From NCBI GenBank assembly GCA_032716605.1, contig CM064506.1, forward strand, positions 19,826,600-19,890,599: DNA of 64,000 nucleotides. Direction: 5' to 3'. Source of the stretch: Paralithodes platypus (lineage: Eukaryota; Arthropoda; Malacostraca; Decapoda; Lithodidae). A model generated the notes under the pieces. That model made no database searches. It saw nothing but the letters and a program-made list of their open reading frames with translations, and was not told the origin of the DNA. Shown piece after piece: positions 10,943 through 21,110 of the stretch (its first letter is position 1; each line of letters starts with the position of its first letter). Position numbers and translations under genes: made by a program.

Positions 10943-12274
10943 CTAGGAAACACGACTCCCGAGAGCTATCACCGGCCGAGGGGGTCGAACAATGGACATG
11001 GAGAGGTAGGAGGAGACGAAGGAATTGATAGAAGACCACAAACCCGCTGAGGCGATGTCAGGTAAGGATCGACTTTGCAGGAACCGTAAGGAGGCAGCAA
11101 AGGATCGCACATCGTGCGCAGAACCCCTACAAACAGGGTTACTGGCACGAATGGCCCGACAAATGTGGCGTCCTATCTGCACCTTCGAGAGCCTCCCACC
11201 AGGCCGAGGAGACACCCACACAGCAGTACCCGAAGGCGGCGCCACAGACTCAACATAGGAGTGCAAGGCTTACACCGGGCACAACACATGGTGAGTATGC
11301 CCACGCTTTGAAGCCTGGATGGTGAAAGGCTGGAAAACGTGGGTCTCTCTCTCATTCGTGGCAACAAAATGAGGGGAGGGGGCTAACGTGACGACATTCA
11401 AGGACGGGGAGAATCGCACGCATTCCTGGGACCGTGACAAGGCTGCTAGTTCAGACAACCTATCCCCAGTGGCCAGAGCGACAAGGAAGAGTGTACGCCC
11501 GAGCAACTGAACCGGTGTAGTGTCCCGTGTATACGTGTGTGAAGCCAGAAGGTCCAGAGCCCGCCCCAGATCCCACTGTGGAGGGATCTGGCGCGGAGGC
11601 GGCCGTTCCCTGAAGGCAGCCGTCATGAAGGAATCCAGCTCCTTCGGCGGAACGACCAGCCCAGCGACGGACGCAAAGACCTCCCGGATGGCAGACAAGT
11701 GGTTACGTATAGCGTTGACTTGAAAGTGACGTGTACGGAAGAGGTGAAACAAGGAGTGTAGGACGAGGGAAGGAGAGCGAACTGTCTGGCGAGTGTCCTG
11801 TATCCACCTAGTAAAAGACCTCCAGTGGGACTCGTAAGTCCCCCAAGTCGAAGTCGTCCATGAACGCTTCAGGAAGTCAGTCAGGTCCCGTCCGTGGACT
11901 GGGAGCCACCGTGCCTCACGAACATCCACGATGCGAAGGCCAACGAGGTCCGCAGGTCTCCAACCTGGCTCAAGTGGAAGTCGGAGACAGGTAGAGGGAC
12001 CGGACTCGGGCACCACCGCGTCAACTGGGCGTACCAAGCCTGAGCCGGCCACAGAGGCGCTATTAGCCAGACTCTTCCGCGGTACAGCCGCAGCCCCGCG
12101 AGGACTTTGCACAGCAACAGTGCGTCTGGTGATGGAAAATGTATATCGACTGCCACCTGTTCCAGTCTTCCATGAAAGCGTCCGGACCCCCCTCCGGAGG
12201 GCGAGGCCGGAGGGATAGGGACTGAGGCAACTTGTGCGTCTCCGGCGATGCGAACAAGTCGACCTTCGGAACAC
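10943..12274 (-). pseudogene. DIRS tyrosine recombinase, one in-frame stop
   Basis: The minus-strand frame encodes a phage-integrase-like DNA recombinase that would insert the circular DIRS cDNA. An N-terminal SAM-like core-binding region includes STWGTYESHWRSFTRW and NAIRNHLSAIREVF. The first catalytic arginine lies in ATGDRLSELAAL (about 11430-11465). The H-x-x-R motif is in SAHDVRSFAAS (about 11090-11120), and SAGLWSSINSFVSSYL (about 11000-11047) holds the nucleophilic tyrosine. A TAA at 11270-11272, between CPV and ALHSYVE, interrupts the frame. The frame is open upstream to 12274, but the real start is probably nearer 12060, overlapping the end of the RT-RNase H gene in another frame, as in other DIRS elements. 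Confidence 0.82.
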
Positions 12275-13932
12275 CCCAGGAAGCCGCGAGGTCGTCGAAC
12301 ACAGTCTGGTCCATTGCCCATTCTACAAGAACGCCCTCTCCTCTCGACAGGGCGGCCGCCCACAGGGTGGCAGTTCCGGGCAGGTAGGAGGCGCGCAGGG
12401 AGAAGGTGCGTCGGTTCGCGAGGAAGAACAACTTCTCCGAAATCCCCAACAGAGTCAATGACCTGGAGGACCCCTGCTTTTGGAGACAGTGGACAGCCGT
12501 CTGATTGTCCATCCCGAAGGCCACCGACTTTCCCCGAAGGGCCAGCGCGTGGTCCCTCAGGAAGAACAAAGGAACCAACAGTTCTAGGGCATATATGTGT
12601 AGGTGCGTGTGTCCCACCCACCTGCCGTGAAGTTGATGTCCCAGGTTTGATTGGTAACCCCACCCTACCTCGCTCGACGCATCTGTGTCTACCCAGATCG
12701 TCGGCGGGGGGGGGGGCGGTCCAGGGCACAGCCGCAGAGAGCGTGCCCCGAGCAACCCAGTGTCCGAAGTGTCTGCGAATGGTACGCGTGATCGGCATGA
12801 GCCGATCCATAGGGGTCAACGGAAACACCTCGTTGCCCATGAGGATTAGGCGGCGTAGCCTGAGTCTCCCTAAGGGAATGGTCAGAGCGGCCCAATGCAG
12901 CGAACCCACTAACGAGTCCCAGATCCTCCCCGTGAGGGAGACCGAGTGCAACACGGCGAAGACCTTCCGTCGAAGTTTCACCGCGTTTGGCAGACTCTGG
13001 GTCACCGTAGCGCTGGTCAAAACCCATTCGAGACCGACCCACGTCACGACACGCGACGGGGTCAAGCGTGACTTGGGAACATTGATGGTGAACCCTAACT
13101 GTGTGATGTGGTGAACGACTGTGAGGGCGTCGTGTACGCACAGTTCTAGGGTGTCGGAAACTATCAACCAATCGGCCAAGTAAAACAGGATCTGGAGCCC
13201 GCTCCTGAGGAGAGGATCCAGAGCCTGCTCCACCAGTTTGGATAAGATCCGCGGCGCGATGTGGAGACCGAAGGGAAGTCTGTCGAACAGGAACACACGA
13301 TCGGAAGTCTGAACGGCCAAGAATCGCTGGAATCGAGGATGGAGAGGAACGAGCCAATATGCATCCTTGAGGTCCAGCGACACTACCCACGACAGAGGTC
13401 GCAGGGCCAGTCGTACCTGGGGTACCGGCAGCATCCAAAACCGTGTGTGCACGATGTGCCCGTTGAGGGCCGACAGATCCACCACCGGCCGCATCGCGTC
13501 GCACTTCTTCTTCGGTACCAGAAATACACGGGAGAGGAAAACCGGGTGACCAGCTTTCACCCCCTTGACGATTCCCTGCTCGTGCATGGATGTTAACACG
13601 GTGGCCACCTCTGAAGAGATGGGCCGGCGTCGTTGACAAAAGCGGAGTGGGGGTCTGGTCTTCCATCTCCAGGTTAGACCCCTCCGCGCAATCTTCCGCC
13701 CCCACGTCCCTCGCGGCCATCGAGGGGCGCAAGGGCGAAAACAACCTGTGGTAGCTCCCGAGAGGAGGGGAGCGACTCGTTCGGCTAGGCGAGAAGGAGA
13801 ACAAGGAGGAGACCGACCTGGAGAACCTACACATTGTTTTGACGTGGAGGTTCCCCCGGTACGGTCCTTGCGGTCATGAGCGCCACGTTGACCTCTACCC
13901 CCCCCCCCACGTCGTCGAAAAGGGCGGGCCAC
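11881..13932 (-). pseudogene. DIRS reverse transcriptase-RNase H, frameshifted
   Basis: The RT part (about 13750-12720) shows VFLVPKKK...RPVVDLSALN, then VSLDLKDAYWLVPLHP (motif A), then FDRLPFGLHIAPRILSKLVE (motif B). The active-site box is YLADWLIV (about 13165-13190) where DIRS enzymes have Y-L-D-D-W, so one catalytic aspartate appears to be alanine. The RNase H part is in another frame (12755-about 12140): IWVDTDASSEVGWGY, then HIYALELL, then FGMDNQTAVH, and the trailing VDLFASPETHKLP motif. The shift coincides with a G run at about 12704-12716. The sequence returns to the RT frame near 12140 with LLCKVLAGLRLYRGRVWLIAP. Residues between about 12720 and 12150 in the RT frame are not real protein. 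Confidence 0.85.
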
Positions 13933-13947
13933 CCCATCCCCTGTCCG

Positions 13948-16126
13948 TCACGGGTCTGACCCCGTCGAAGTGCAGCCGGAAGTGGAAAGCTGGCCAGCCC
14001 CTTCACGGCGGGGATGAAAGGGAGCAAGAACAGAAGTGCGAGGCGGAACCGACGCTCTGGCCTGCAACGTCCCTGTCCTGCGCCCGTTCTTGGCGGCAGC
14101 ACTTGCGGCAGCACCCCGAAGAGGACCGTCAGAAGGACGGGACTGAGAAGACCCTGCTCGCGACACAGCGCGTCGTTGCGTGCCGTAAGCAGGGTCCGCC
14201 GACAGAGAAGCGTAGCGTTCCCAAGCATCCTGCTCAAAAAGCCCCGACGTATATAGCGCAGAGTACAACAAACCCTGACGAATATCCAATGGGGCTGGCC
14301 GGCAGAACGAGGACCGTACCGTCTGGCGTTGGCGAGTTGCCTCGCACAAAACCGCCTTCAGCTCGGGAACCAAAAACACCGCGAGCCGAAAGTGGATCCG
14401 CCGAACGCGGTCCAAACCCTCGCGAAGATCGCTTGGTGCAGACGCCTCGATAAGCCGCAGGTGGTGAACAGATGTCTGGAGGGAACCTAAAAGACAAGAT
14501 AATAAGTTCGCCACCCTCCGTCGCAAGGGAAAATCCTTGTCGACAGAGGACTTATCTGGGTGAGAGAAGAACGGGTTAGCAATAGAACAAAGTTCAAGTG
14601 CGGGCGCGCTTATCCAGGACCAGAACTTGCCGTCCAACCCGCCGACAGACACAAGAGGAGGCAAAAGCAGTGATGACTCCGGGGGAGGGACTGAAGTAGA
14701 TCTGGCGACGGATTGGTTGGCGAAGTCTAAGGCCTCAGCAAACCAGGCCTCCAATGGGAGAGGGTTATCGAGCACGATGGCTAAGCCAGGCGTACCGTCG
14801 TCGCACAAACCTGTCCCATAGGAGGACAGTCCCTTCAACACAGCCAGGGACTGAACATCCTGAAGGATGTCCCGGCGGCTGAAGTCTGACCATAGCGTAG
14901 GCCTGCAGAAGGGAGGGGGACCGTAGCAGGGGTAGGTAGGGTGAGGCGCTGAGGGTGTGTCACCGCCAAGAAGCGCGAAAAGAGGGAGTCTTGCAACGCC
15001 TCCAAGCGCCCGTCGATGCGTGACACAACCCACCCCTGCATAGCCGCCAATCGATCCGAGAGAGGCGACCCCCCCCAAGATTGGTCGGCCCGCAGGGGCG
15101 AGCGTGAGCGAGACCCACGACACGAACCAGCAGAGTCGCGGCCCAAGGAAGGCGAGCGACGACGGCTGTGTCGCCGCTGAGGGACTCGTCCCCGATCACG
15201 AACGCCCGAGGGGGAAACAGCACCATCCCCCTCTTCCAGTGACACGTCAGCTCCTGAGAAAGGGGACCCCGAAACCTCGCTATACCCCACCGAGTCAAGA
15301 GGAGGGGTACCCCCCTGGCGAGACGGTAAGGGAAGGTCAGGGATAGAAGAATGAGGAGGAGCAGGATGACGGGAGTGGGAAGGCTGGCCGGGTGAAAGGA
15401 GGTCAGAAGGAGCCGCGGGGGGAAACAGAGCAAGGATCCCCGGGGCTGAGATAACAGGGCGGCCCGACACCGAGGCGGAGGAGGGAGGGACCTCCACCTT
15501 GGGACGAGACCGTGAAGGAAGAATAGGCACTGAAGCAGGTGAAGTAGGAGGAGGAGAAGCAACTACATCCTGGCGGACCCTCCTGGACAGTGTAGGAGGA
15601 GGGAGCAGAGGGCCAGCTACAGCATGAACACCCGCGCGCGTAGAGGAAAACGTAAGAGGACGTCGTCTGGGCTGGGGAAGCGGGCGGAAGGTAGTAGAGC
15701 CCCTATCCGTAGAGGCCAGGGGAGGGCGCACAGGGGCAGAGCCGCTAACCCCGGCCTCAGGGCGAGAACCATGACGAGGGCGACAGGCGTCGTCAAGGCG
15801 ATCAGGAGGACGACGAGGGGCAGTAGAGGACGGGCGATGAGGCGAGCGAGAGCGTGGACGGAGCTGGGGATCCTCCCGACGATGTGACGACCGGCCACGG
15901 GACCCAGGGGAGAGGGCCCGAGCAGGGAGAGGGCCAGGTGAACAGCCTTCAGTCGGGTCAGGGATACCCAGGGCGACGCGGATCCGGTCATCAACAAAGG
16001 CCGGGGAACGGTGGCCCACAGTCCTAATGTGGTGGGAGACTACCGCCCACACCGACTGAAGGGAAGCAGAGGCCACTGCCGCCGCTGAGGAACCAGGGCT
16101 ATGGTCCACCACATCCACCAGGTCCA
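13948..16126 (-). pseudogene. DIRS gag-like protein, frameshifted
   Basis: The first part (about 16126-14900, start proposed at MDLVDVVDHS) is rich in proline, serine and arginine, with RSRSPHRPSS-type stretches. It ends in DRLAAMQGWVVSRIDGRLEALQDSLFSRF, a likely coiled-coil helix. A shift near 14910, next to a G5 run, moves to a second frame (to 13948) with SDFSRRDILQDVQSLAVLKG, then LEAWFAEALDFANQSVA, then basic and SR-rich tail. No CCHC zinc knuckle is visible. The position upstream of RT and the helix-rich second half match gag-like ORF1 of DIRS elements; sequence-level assignment is inference. Confidence 0.65.
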
Positions 16127-16484
16127 TACACGGGCCACACAGAGCAGGGAGGTAGGCCGGAGAGGACACACATGGCGAGTGGCGCAAGCAGGACTTGTGG
16201 CTCCCCAAGCACGGGGAGTTTCCAATAAGAACAAGGGAATGAGCATGGGGAAACAGTAACACACATGCAAACCGGTATCCGTACTCACCCTAAACCGGGA
16301 GCACAGAGGTAGGTGAGTAGGGAGGGCGAGGTGGAAGAGCACTAGCAGAACCAGCAAAGATGGAGAAAGCGTTAACCACCACTCAACACCTTACATGCAG
16401 GGTCTATAACACCAGGAAAGTGCACCCACCAATATAGTTTCAGGCAACAAGATGACATAAAAAAGGTCAACAGTGAAAGCCAAC

Positions 16485-16645
16485 TACTGTATTACCGCAA
16501 ATGTGCGGGCCTATTGAGGCATAACCGTACCGACACAAACCACCCGCATCTTTGCGGGACCCCCCAGCGATCACCGCAAATTTGCGGGGAGCCGAAACGT
16601 CCCAGAGGACCGAATCGAGCTCCCGCAAATTTGCGGGACCGGCCG
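16485..16645 (-). promoter_or_regulatory. DIRS leader palindrome cluster
   Basis: Four short palindromic or near-palindromic sites are built on CCCGCAAATTTGCGGG: GCAAATGTGCGGG (16498), CCCGCATCTTTGCGGG (16544), CCGCAAATTTGCGG (16575), and CCCGCAAATTTGCGGG (16622). Equivalent sites occur in copy A at about 683-830. They lie upstream of gag, where promoter or packaging signals could reside; the function is unknown. Confidence 0.6.
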
Positions 16646-16724
16646 AGATGGTCCGGCGCCGAAAAAGCGAGAGGAGCGTCTAGGGAATACCAAAAAAGGC
16701 CACAAAAATGCGTCATCTCCTTAT

Positions 16725-17797
16725 TTCTTACAGTAGTTTCTTACAGTAGATCCTCTGGAAAAAGGCAAACTATGCCTGTGTATCCAGCTCAGTACCAGTA
16801 CTTGCACTGCTGCGGTCGTTCACGGTGTTGGCGGCGGCGGTAGCAGACGCAACATTTTTACTATTCTGTATTTTTGTTTTATAATCAAACTTCAAATCTT
16901 GTCTTCCCCATGCTTTATCAAGATTACTTTCAAACTCCCTTATTGATTCGGAATCGACTACATACTGGGGCAGTGCGTTCCACTCATTTACCACTCTATC
17001 ACAAAATGAGTTCTTCGCCTTCTCAAGCCTATTTCTTTCTTTGTAAATTTTCTTAGAGTGTCCTCTCGTTCTTGTTCCCTCCCGCATCAAGAAGATACCT
17101 TCACACACATCCTCATCGTACTTTCCTGACACTATCTTAAAAGTCTCTATCATATCCCCTCTCTTTCTCCTATATGCCAGTGTCGGAAGTCCCAGTGTCC
17201 TCAACCTCTGCTCATAGCCCGCGTTCTTCAACGTTGGTACCAGCTTGCTAGCTCTTCTCTGCACTTTCTCCACTGCTTCTATATCTTTTACCATATATGG
17301 AGCCCACACCTGGTTTGCATATTCCAGGTGTGGCCTAACCAGCGCTGTATATAGATTCCTGAAGATTTCTTCGTCAAGTGACACAAATGTCCTCCTTATC
17401 AGCCCTACAATTCTATTGGCTTTGTTTATCTTTTCCGCTAAATGTTCTGAGAAATTTAACTTATTATCTATCACTACTCCTATATCCTTTTCTGCACTCA
17501 CTTCCTCCATCGCTTCATACATACTGTATCCTACCTTGTCTATCTTGCTGGTCCCAATCCGCATGTACTTGCATTTTTTTTGGATGAAAAGGCATTAACC
17601 AATGCTCAGACCATCCCTTCATGCCCTCCACATCTCCTTGAAGCAAACCCATATCTTCCTTACTCCTCACTCTTCTATACAGTTTAGTGTCATCCGCATA
17701 CAGGTATACCTCACTTCCATTAGTTATAACTTCAGGCAAGTCGTTGATAAATATAACGAACAGCAGTGGTCCCAACACAGATCCCTGAGGTACCCCA
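16725..17797 (-). mobile_element. CR1-like LINE, 5'-truncated, in the DIRS leader
   Basis: It is inserted at CTCCTTAT, with CTTAT repeated at 16720-16724 and 17798-17802. Copy A (1-2160) preserves the uninterrupted site. The 3' end (left side) carries two copies of a 13-mer, CTACTGTAAGAAA on the minus strand, resembling the short tandem tails of CR1 elements. Confidence 0.85.
16770..17797 (-). pseudogene. CR1-like reverse transcriptase, C-terminal part
   Basis: Minus-strand frame one encodes [20 protein letters not shown] and the active-site YLYADDTKLYRR (about 17800-17690). A shift near the T8 run at 17574-17581 moves to a second frame. That frame is open for 264 codons with KDIGVVIDNKLNFSEHL, then LVRPHLEYANQVWAPY, then RRKRGDMIETFKIVSG and a C-terminal VVNEWNALP motif, ending at 16770. 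The frameshift may be a sequencing error at the homopolymer, but the element is 5'-truncated in any case. Confidence 0.85.
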
Positions 17798-18689
17798 CTT
17801 ATGAACTCCAAGCTTGGATGGCCATCAAGCTGAGCAGTGTCTTCCTTGATATATAATCCTAACTCAACCGGTAAAGGGAGAGGCAAGGAAGACACACCAG
17901 GGGAGAGGAGGCACATCCCCCAGGAACCACCCAACCCACAGAGATAGAGCAAAGCCCATGAGGAGAAGTGGCAGGAAGGGTGGTTTAGCACAAACAGGGG
18001 TCCCCCTGGGGTACCCCTGGATTGGGCAAAAGATGACGAAAGGATGGAGGTGAAACATGAAGGGAAAACAAAAACCAGTAAACGAAACTGGCGAGAAAAA
18101 GGGAGGCCTAGCCGTGAGCAGAGAAAGTGTCGGGCGAAAAAACCCTGTGGTGTGAAGGAGGGGCCCCCCTGGGGTACCCCTGGAATATCACGAACCACTT
18201 GTTGCCCAGGCCCTTGAGACACAGTGAAGGCTCGAAAGGGGGGACTCGGGAATAACGCTATAATGCGGCCGACACAAACTCTACAAACAGCACCGCCACC
18301 ATCGAAATCTCAGATCGTTTACCAAACGTTACACCTTAGGCTATGACAATATGAAAACTCATAGGGGCACAGCAATTCCTGAATGAGAAAACGAGCTAGG
18401 CTAAAATAAGCTAAAAGCTAAACTATGCCCAGACTAACAGGAAAAAGAATATGAAAAGAGAAAGAATGAAAAACATACACGAGGAACGCCAGGCGCCCCC
18501 GTACCTTCGGTAGGCTATTTCCACACGCGTCTCCATTTGACACACTTAGGAGCCCATTTACGTGTGCCCTAGATCACGTAACATCTGTCTAACAAAAAGA
18601 AGGCCAGATAAGCCGAAACGAACCTAAACAGGGTGAATTTGAAGGAGCACAACAAAAGCGGACTCAAGCAAATGGCGACGCGTGAAAAA

Positions 18690-18990
18690 ATGATGACGGT
18701 AGAGGGTCGCTCATGCGCGCGTTCGAGAGGGATCTGCACATGACGGAACACGGGATGGGCCTTAAGCGGTAACTAAGGTAAACCCCTTTTTCTTCTCTTC
18801 TATGCTTTTTTCACCTTCGGTGGTAGTTTTGGTTAATGTACAACGTCTCCTAGAACAAGATAAGGAGTAGACTAGACGTTTTTTTTTTAACCGCGGTTGG
18901 AATGACGACATAGCAGTCAAAATAGACAAGTCGTCATTGCAATTAGGTTAATAGCCTTGACGTTGGATTTTCCAAGACTACTAACAAATT
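18690..18990 (-). repeat. DIRS 5' inverted terminal repeat
   Basis: Reverse complement of 8515-8565 plus 10073-10330. It contains AACCGCGGTTGGAATGACG, the CACCTTCGGTGG palindrome, and the terminus TCCAAGACTACTAACAAATT. The same sequence closes copy A near 2157. Confidence 0.85.
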
Positions 18991-19671
18991 AAGTGAATTA
19001 AAAATGCATATAACATGAAATACAGAATGATGAATTTACATATTTTCTATTTCTGTGGTGGACGTTTTCATATCAATAGGCCTATGTCTATGTCTCCTCT
19101 AACTAAATAAACACACTCCTCCTCATGATCATGATGATGCTTAAATTCTTTGTTTGGTCTAACCAATTAAATTCAAGTGGAATTTATGTTTATTATATTC
19201 AGTTACAAGGTACTTTCTTTTAGCTAACTCTGGATAATAAACATTATGAAAAAGGAATTTGTACTATTATGGGTATCTTTAAATTTATCTATACTTTTTC
19301 TTAACCCCTTCAGACTCATATGACGCAGAGGTTGCCAGATTAGCAATAAGAAATAGAGTTCTCTCACTCTTATAATTACCTCTCCAAAATTAGTTTTCTG
19401 CCCACAGCTAACTCAAAGACAACTGCAGAGGTTGAAGTAACTAAACTAAAGGTTTGTAAATACCCCTGATGGTAATAAAGGCTTTAAAGTATTCCTAATA
19501 CTTTAGGCTCAAAATTGCGTCATATGTCGGAGAGGGTTAATAATGCTAATTCCACTATACACTATACGTTGATTTAAATAAAACAAAATTATATAATTTT
19601 TGTTGTAGTAATAATTACTTCTGCAGTTAAACAAGAGAATTATATTTTTTGTTTGATAATTATAATGCATA
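18991..19671. other. AT-rich sequence, no gene recognised
   Basis: No motif, splice-supported exon or clear repeat was found. It may be the end of a GTF3C1 intron whose 5' exon lies left of the window. Confidence 0.4.
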
Positions 19672-19675
19672 TTAA

Positions 19676-20156
19676 CCCTTCCTACCCGGTCTGCCTTAGG
19701 TAAGGACAGCACGAAAGAAGGGCCGCTACCCGGTATGCCTTATCTAAGGCATGAGCTTAATAGCCTAATTAAGCTTGGTCCGAACGCCGTGCGTACGACG
19801 TATGTCAACAAACCCAAGCGTTCGTCACCGCACCTCCGAAAACAAGAAGGAGAATACTCCTCAATGTTATTGTTCTGACGTCATGATGAAATTAGTGTCT
19901 AAAAAGCCCCCATATTGGCAACATCTCTGCAATATTGGCTCCACTGAAATCGTCATCACAACTGAACCAGTTGACTTACAGAGCTCTACTCAATGCCAAA
20001 ATACAGATTGAAAACCGCACTACGATTATAGATGAGTGGGAAAGTTCTAGCAGTGAAAATAAACATAAATACGGTAGCCTAGGCCTAGACGTTTTTCAGC
20101 CATATCGCCCGGGTAGGGGCGACCGTCATTTGGTAAGACAGCCCGGGGAGGAAGGG
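19676..20156. mobile_element. piggyBac-type MITE (481 bp)
   Basis: Flanked by TTAA (19672-19675 and 20157-20160). The terminal repeats begin CCCTTCCTACCCGG on the left and read CCGGGGAGGAAGGG on the right. Both ends and the GTTTTTCAGCCATATCGCCC block near the right end match the autonomous piggyBac element at 25906-30616, so this looks like its deletion derivative. Confidence 0.85.
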
Positions 20157-20559
20157 TTAAACTTTGGTTAATATCACTTTGGCTTTTTATAAACAAAAGT
20201 AACATCACTGTTACATGCTAATTCAACTTTTGGTTATAGTAGTGTGGCTTTTCGTACAGCACAACAAATATATATATATAATTGAGAAAACATTATTTCT
20301 GCTGTGAAAACAGCCACATGACAATTTACTATCTAAAAGTGCCACAGTGGATTCCCCCGCACCACTCACTTAGTCTCATTATGATATAATTATAGGCCTA
20401 CCGGTACTACAATAATAAAATTGGTGTTCATAAAACCCATTTGCTTTATTTCCCTTCTTTCCCCTCTCGTTTTCAAATAATGATAAGGTTATGATTTAAA
20501 TCTGTGATTTTTTTTTTAAATAATTTGATTTAAATCAAACAACCCTGCGCGAAAGTGGT

Positions 20560-20780
20560 CCCAGATCCTAAGAATTGGAACTTTACAGGTTTCTGTTTGG
20601 GCTCTGAGCACACCACAATGCCCTCCCACTTCACATCCAGGCATAACCCTTCATATACAGTAGAAGGCCAGGCGCCTGACGGGCTATTATCTAGTCCAAC
20701 TGGCGCCCGACCACCTCTCCCAATGACCGCGTTATCACTCATATATTCACAAGCATTCTCCATTCATTCCTATTTATTAT
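20560..20780 (-). mobile_element. RTE-like LINE 3' region fragment
   Basis: Phrases such as GGCCAGGCGCCTGACGGGCT, CTATTATCTAGTCCAACT and ATTCACAAGCATTCTCCATT are shared with 40850-40960, the 3' end of the minus-strand RTE-like LINE. No full-length coding part is present. Confidence 0.7.
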
Positions 20781-20830
20781 ATAGTATTTAATATACAGTA
20801 GTTTGAAATATAGCAATAAAATGTTTGCAG

Positions 20831-21110
20831 AGACAATGGTAACATCCCAGGTGATGGTCGAGGTGCTGGAGGCTTGGACTCGGCCATGTTTGCCCACTTG
20901 AAGCGTAACTGGTCGTCCTCCATGGCTGGCCCCTCCACGGCACGACCCTCAGCTCTCCTCCCGCCCACCAGTGCCGAGGGGGAGCGCTCCTACGAGGGCT
21001 CGGCATCATACACGCAGTACCTCATGAACACCACCCAACCATCTTCAGACATACTCTCGCCCAAACACCGCCTTGCTGGACTACGCAATGTTAGGCTATC
21101 TGTGTATAAG
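20831..21110 (+). CDS. GTF3C1: GTF3C1 exon 1 of window
   Basis: Acceptor TTTGCAG, donor AAG|GTCAGT. The first base completes a split codon from an upstream exon. It encodes [20 protein letters not shown] and a serine/proline-rich linker ending in [11 protein letters not shown], and ends on a codon boundary. Much of it looks like a disordered linker, so its family match is weaker than for the later exons. Confidence 0.75.

Larger units (their letters stand above)
8486..18990 (-). mobile_element. DIRS-type tyrosine-recombinase retrotransposon, copy B (full length, nested LINEs)
   Basis: The minus strand reads 5' terminal repeat (18690-18990), palindrome-rich leader, gag-like frame, RT-RNase H, tyrosine recombinase, internal complementary region (10387-10502), and an inverted 3' terminal repeat (8515-10330 once the inserted LINE is removed). 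This order, the inverted rather than direct repeats, and a recombinase in place of an integrase are diagnostic of DIRS elements. Two LINEs are inserted (8566-10063 and 16725-17797); without them the element is about 7.9 kb. All three coding regions are damaged by frameshifts, a stop, or an active-site change, so this copy is dead. Copy A lies in the same orientation 6.3 kb to the left. Confidence 0.88.

Noticed and set aside
12248..13114. 288-codon open frame on the plus strand, and other plus-strand frames at 13839-14453
   Set aside because: They are antisense to the DIRS RT-RNase H and gag regions and show no domain signature.
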